A stretch of 7,116 bases of DNA, taken from Acidobacteriaceae bacterium (GTDB lineage: Bacteria; Acidobacteriota; Terriglobia; Terriglobales; Acidobacteriaceae). The notes under the pieces are model-generated. The model was not told the origin of the DNA and searched no databases. It worked only from the letters and a program-made list of their open reading frames with translations. The DNA lies in contig PLHN01000463.1 of NCBI GenBank assembly GCA_003139975.1, positions 1 to 7,116 on the forward strand. Direction: 5' to 3'. The position numbers and the translations under genes were made by a program. Position 1 is the stretch's first letter. The number at the start of each line of letters is the position of its first letter. Positions 6,040 through 7,116 of this stretch are shown in pieces.

Positions 6040-7116
6040 AATGACGCGAACGCTGCCGCGCCCGCACAATTCCTCAACCCGCACCATGAAATTGCGGTCT
6101 GGCATCACATTATAGCCTTCGGCTTCCATCACCACCATGAAATCGCCATCCCGTTCCAGGTCAAACAATACCTTCGCTTCCCCTTGCCGCTCGCGGAAGA
6201 GAGCATGCAACTCATCCACGGTCCGATCCTCCGCATTGCCGAGAGGAATGCGAATCCGAATCGCCTTCGGCAGCGGCACGCGCGCCTCGTCCAGCGGAAT
6301 AATTTCGTTGGCCGTAACCTTGGGGCTTGCCCCCTCTTCAATGCGCACGCCCCCGCGCACCAGCACCGGAACTTCCAGTTTCACTTTCTCAGCCAGCTTC
6401 CTGTAGGCTTCCGGAAACACCAGCAATTCAACTTTGCCGAACATATCTTCGAGCGCCGCCTGTGCCCACAATTCCCCGCTGCGTTTCGACTTGGCAACTC
6501 GCAGTCCCGAAATCAGACCCGCCGTCGTAATGTTCTCGTCCTTCGCCGTCGATTTCGTCAGCGCCCCAATATCGTCAGTCGACAGCGCGTTCAAGTCCGC
6601 CAGCTTGTCTTTGTATTTTTCTAACGGGTGTCCCGTAATGTAGAAACCGAGAATCTCCTTCTCCGCTGCCAGTCGAGTCTGCTCATCCCAATCGGGCACA
6701 TTCGGGAGATCCTCGTTGCCGCGATCGGCCGACTCATCGGCGAACACCCCAAACAGCCCGTGCTGTCCCGACTCCGCATCTCTCTGCGTCTTTTGCGCGC
6801 GCTCGATCGCTTTATCCAGTCCCTGCATCACCTGCGCCCGCCGCCCAAAACAATCCATCGCGCCGCTCTTGATCAGCGATTCCAGCACGCGCTTGTTCAA
6901 CAGCCGCAAATCCACTTCTTCGCAAAATTCATAGAGAGATCGAAACTTCCGCCCCAGTTTTTTCCGCGCGGCCACAATCGACTCAATCGCGTTCCCGCCC
7001 ACATTTTTCACCGCCGCCAGCCCGAATCGAATCGCCGCCGCATGCGGCGTAAAGTTCGCGTCGCTGATGTCGATATCGGGCGGCTCAACCGCAATGCCCA
7101 TCTCGCGGCATTCGTT
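6034..7116 (-). CDS. dnaE: DNA polymerase III alpha subunit, C-terminal part (partial at right edge)
   Basis: DnaE is the replicative polymerase catalytic subunit. Only the last 360 codons are inside the window; the gene runs off the right edge, and the first in-frame ATG (7101) is internal, not the start. The visible part begins in the fingers/thumb-proximal region with NECREMGI and PPDIDIS. It continues through the helix-hairpin-helix region (AAVKNVGGNAIESI, 34-47 of the fragment), the motif EKEILGFYITGHPLEKY (152-168) and the OB-fold domain (~196-275, starting ITTAGLISGLR). It ends in the C-terminal domain that in E. coli binds tau. The 360 residues are about what E. coli DnaE has past the equivalent point, so the C-terminus appears complete. 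The polymerase active-site aspartates and PHP domain lie outside the window. The gene is followed 222 bases later by accA on the same strand. Confidence 0.96.
   Translation of the reverse strand, partial: NECREMGIAVEPPDIDISDANFTPHAAAIRFGLAAVKNVGGNAIESIVAARKKLGRKFRSLYEFCEEVDLRLLNKRVLESLIKSGAMDCFGRRAQVMQGLDKAIERAQKTQRDAESGQHGLFGVFADESADRGNEDLPNVPDWDEQTRLAAEKEILGFYITGHPLEKYKDKLADLNALSTDDIGALTKSTAKDENITTAGLISGLRVAKSKRSGELWAQAALEDMFGKVELLVFPEAYRKLAEKVKLEVPVLVRGGVRIEEGASPKVTANEIIPLDEARVPLPKAIRIRIPLGNAEDRTVDELHALFRERQGEAKVLFDLERDGDFMVVMEAEGYNVMPDRNFMVRVEELCGRGSVRVIN

Overview
This window looks like an ordinary chromosomal segment of a moderately GC-rich bacterium. It carries housekeeping metabolism and the end of the replicative polymerase gene. 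The gene set (a KorAB-type 2-oxoacid:ferredoxin oxidoreductase, a stand-alone homoserine dehydrogenase, and dnaE followed by accA) and the protein style fit an Acidobacteriota member best. That placement rests on impression rather than a search, so hold it loosely. No transposase, integrase, CRISPR array, tRNA, rRNA or phage gene is visible.

Layout from left to right. Bases 1-118 hold three consecutive perfect hairpins; the last is the likely terminator of the next operon. Bases 119-3013 (minus strand) are korB and korA. They are transcribed korA then korB, and the korA stop codon directly abuts the korB start codon. Together they encode a two-subunit thiamine-diphosphate, 4Fe-4S enzyme that oxidatively decarboxylates a 2-oxoacid, probably 2-oxoglutarate, and passes electrons to ferredoxin. 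Bases 3014-3323 form a divergent promoter region with a perfect TATAAT facing korA and an extended -10 facing hom. Bases 3324-4685 (plus) encode a monofunctional homoserine dehydrogenase with a C-terminal ACT domain. Bases 4686-4851 separate the convergent hom and accA genes and hold only small hairpins. Bases 4852-5811 (minus) encode AccA, the carboxyltransferase alpha subunit of acetyl-CoA carboxylase. Bases 5812-6033 are a spacer with a palindrome and a 14-bp tandem repeat. Bases 6034-7116 (minus) are the C-terminal 360 codons of DnaE, running off the right edge.

The genes form three transcription units: korAB, hom, and dnaE-accA. KorAB works at the 2-oxoglutarate/succinyl-CoA step, Hom leads aspartate semialdehyde toward Thr and Met, and AccA makes malonyl-CoA for fatty acids. 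The dnaE-accA neighbourhood is a widely conserved gene order. I found no convincing undescribed system. The points most worth a second look are the hairpin cluster at the left edge, the 14-bp repeat overlapping the dnaE stop codon, and an unusual residue in a conserved AccA motif.
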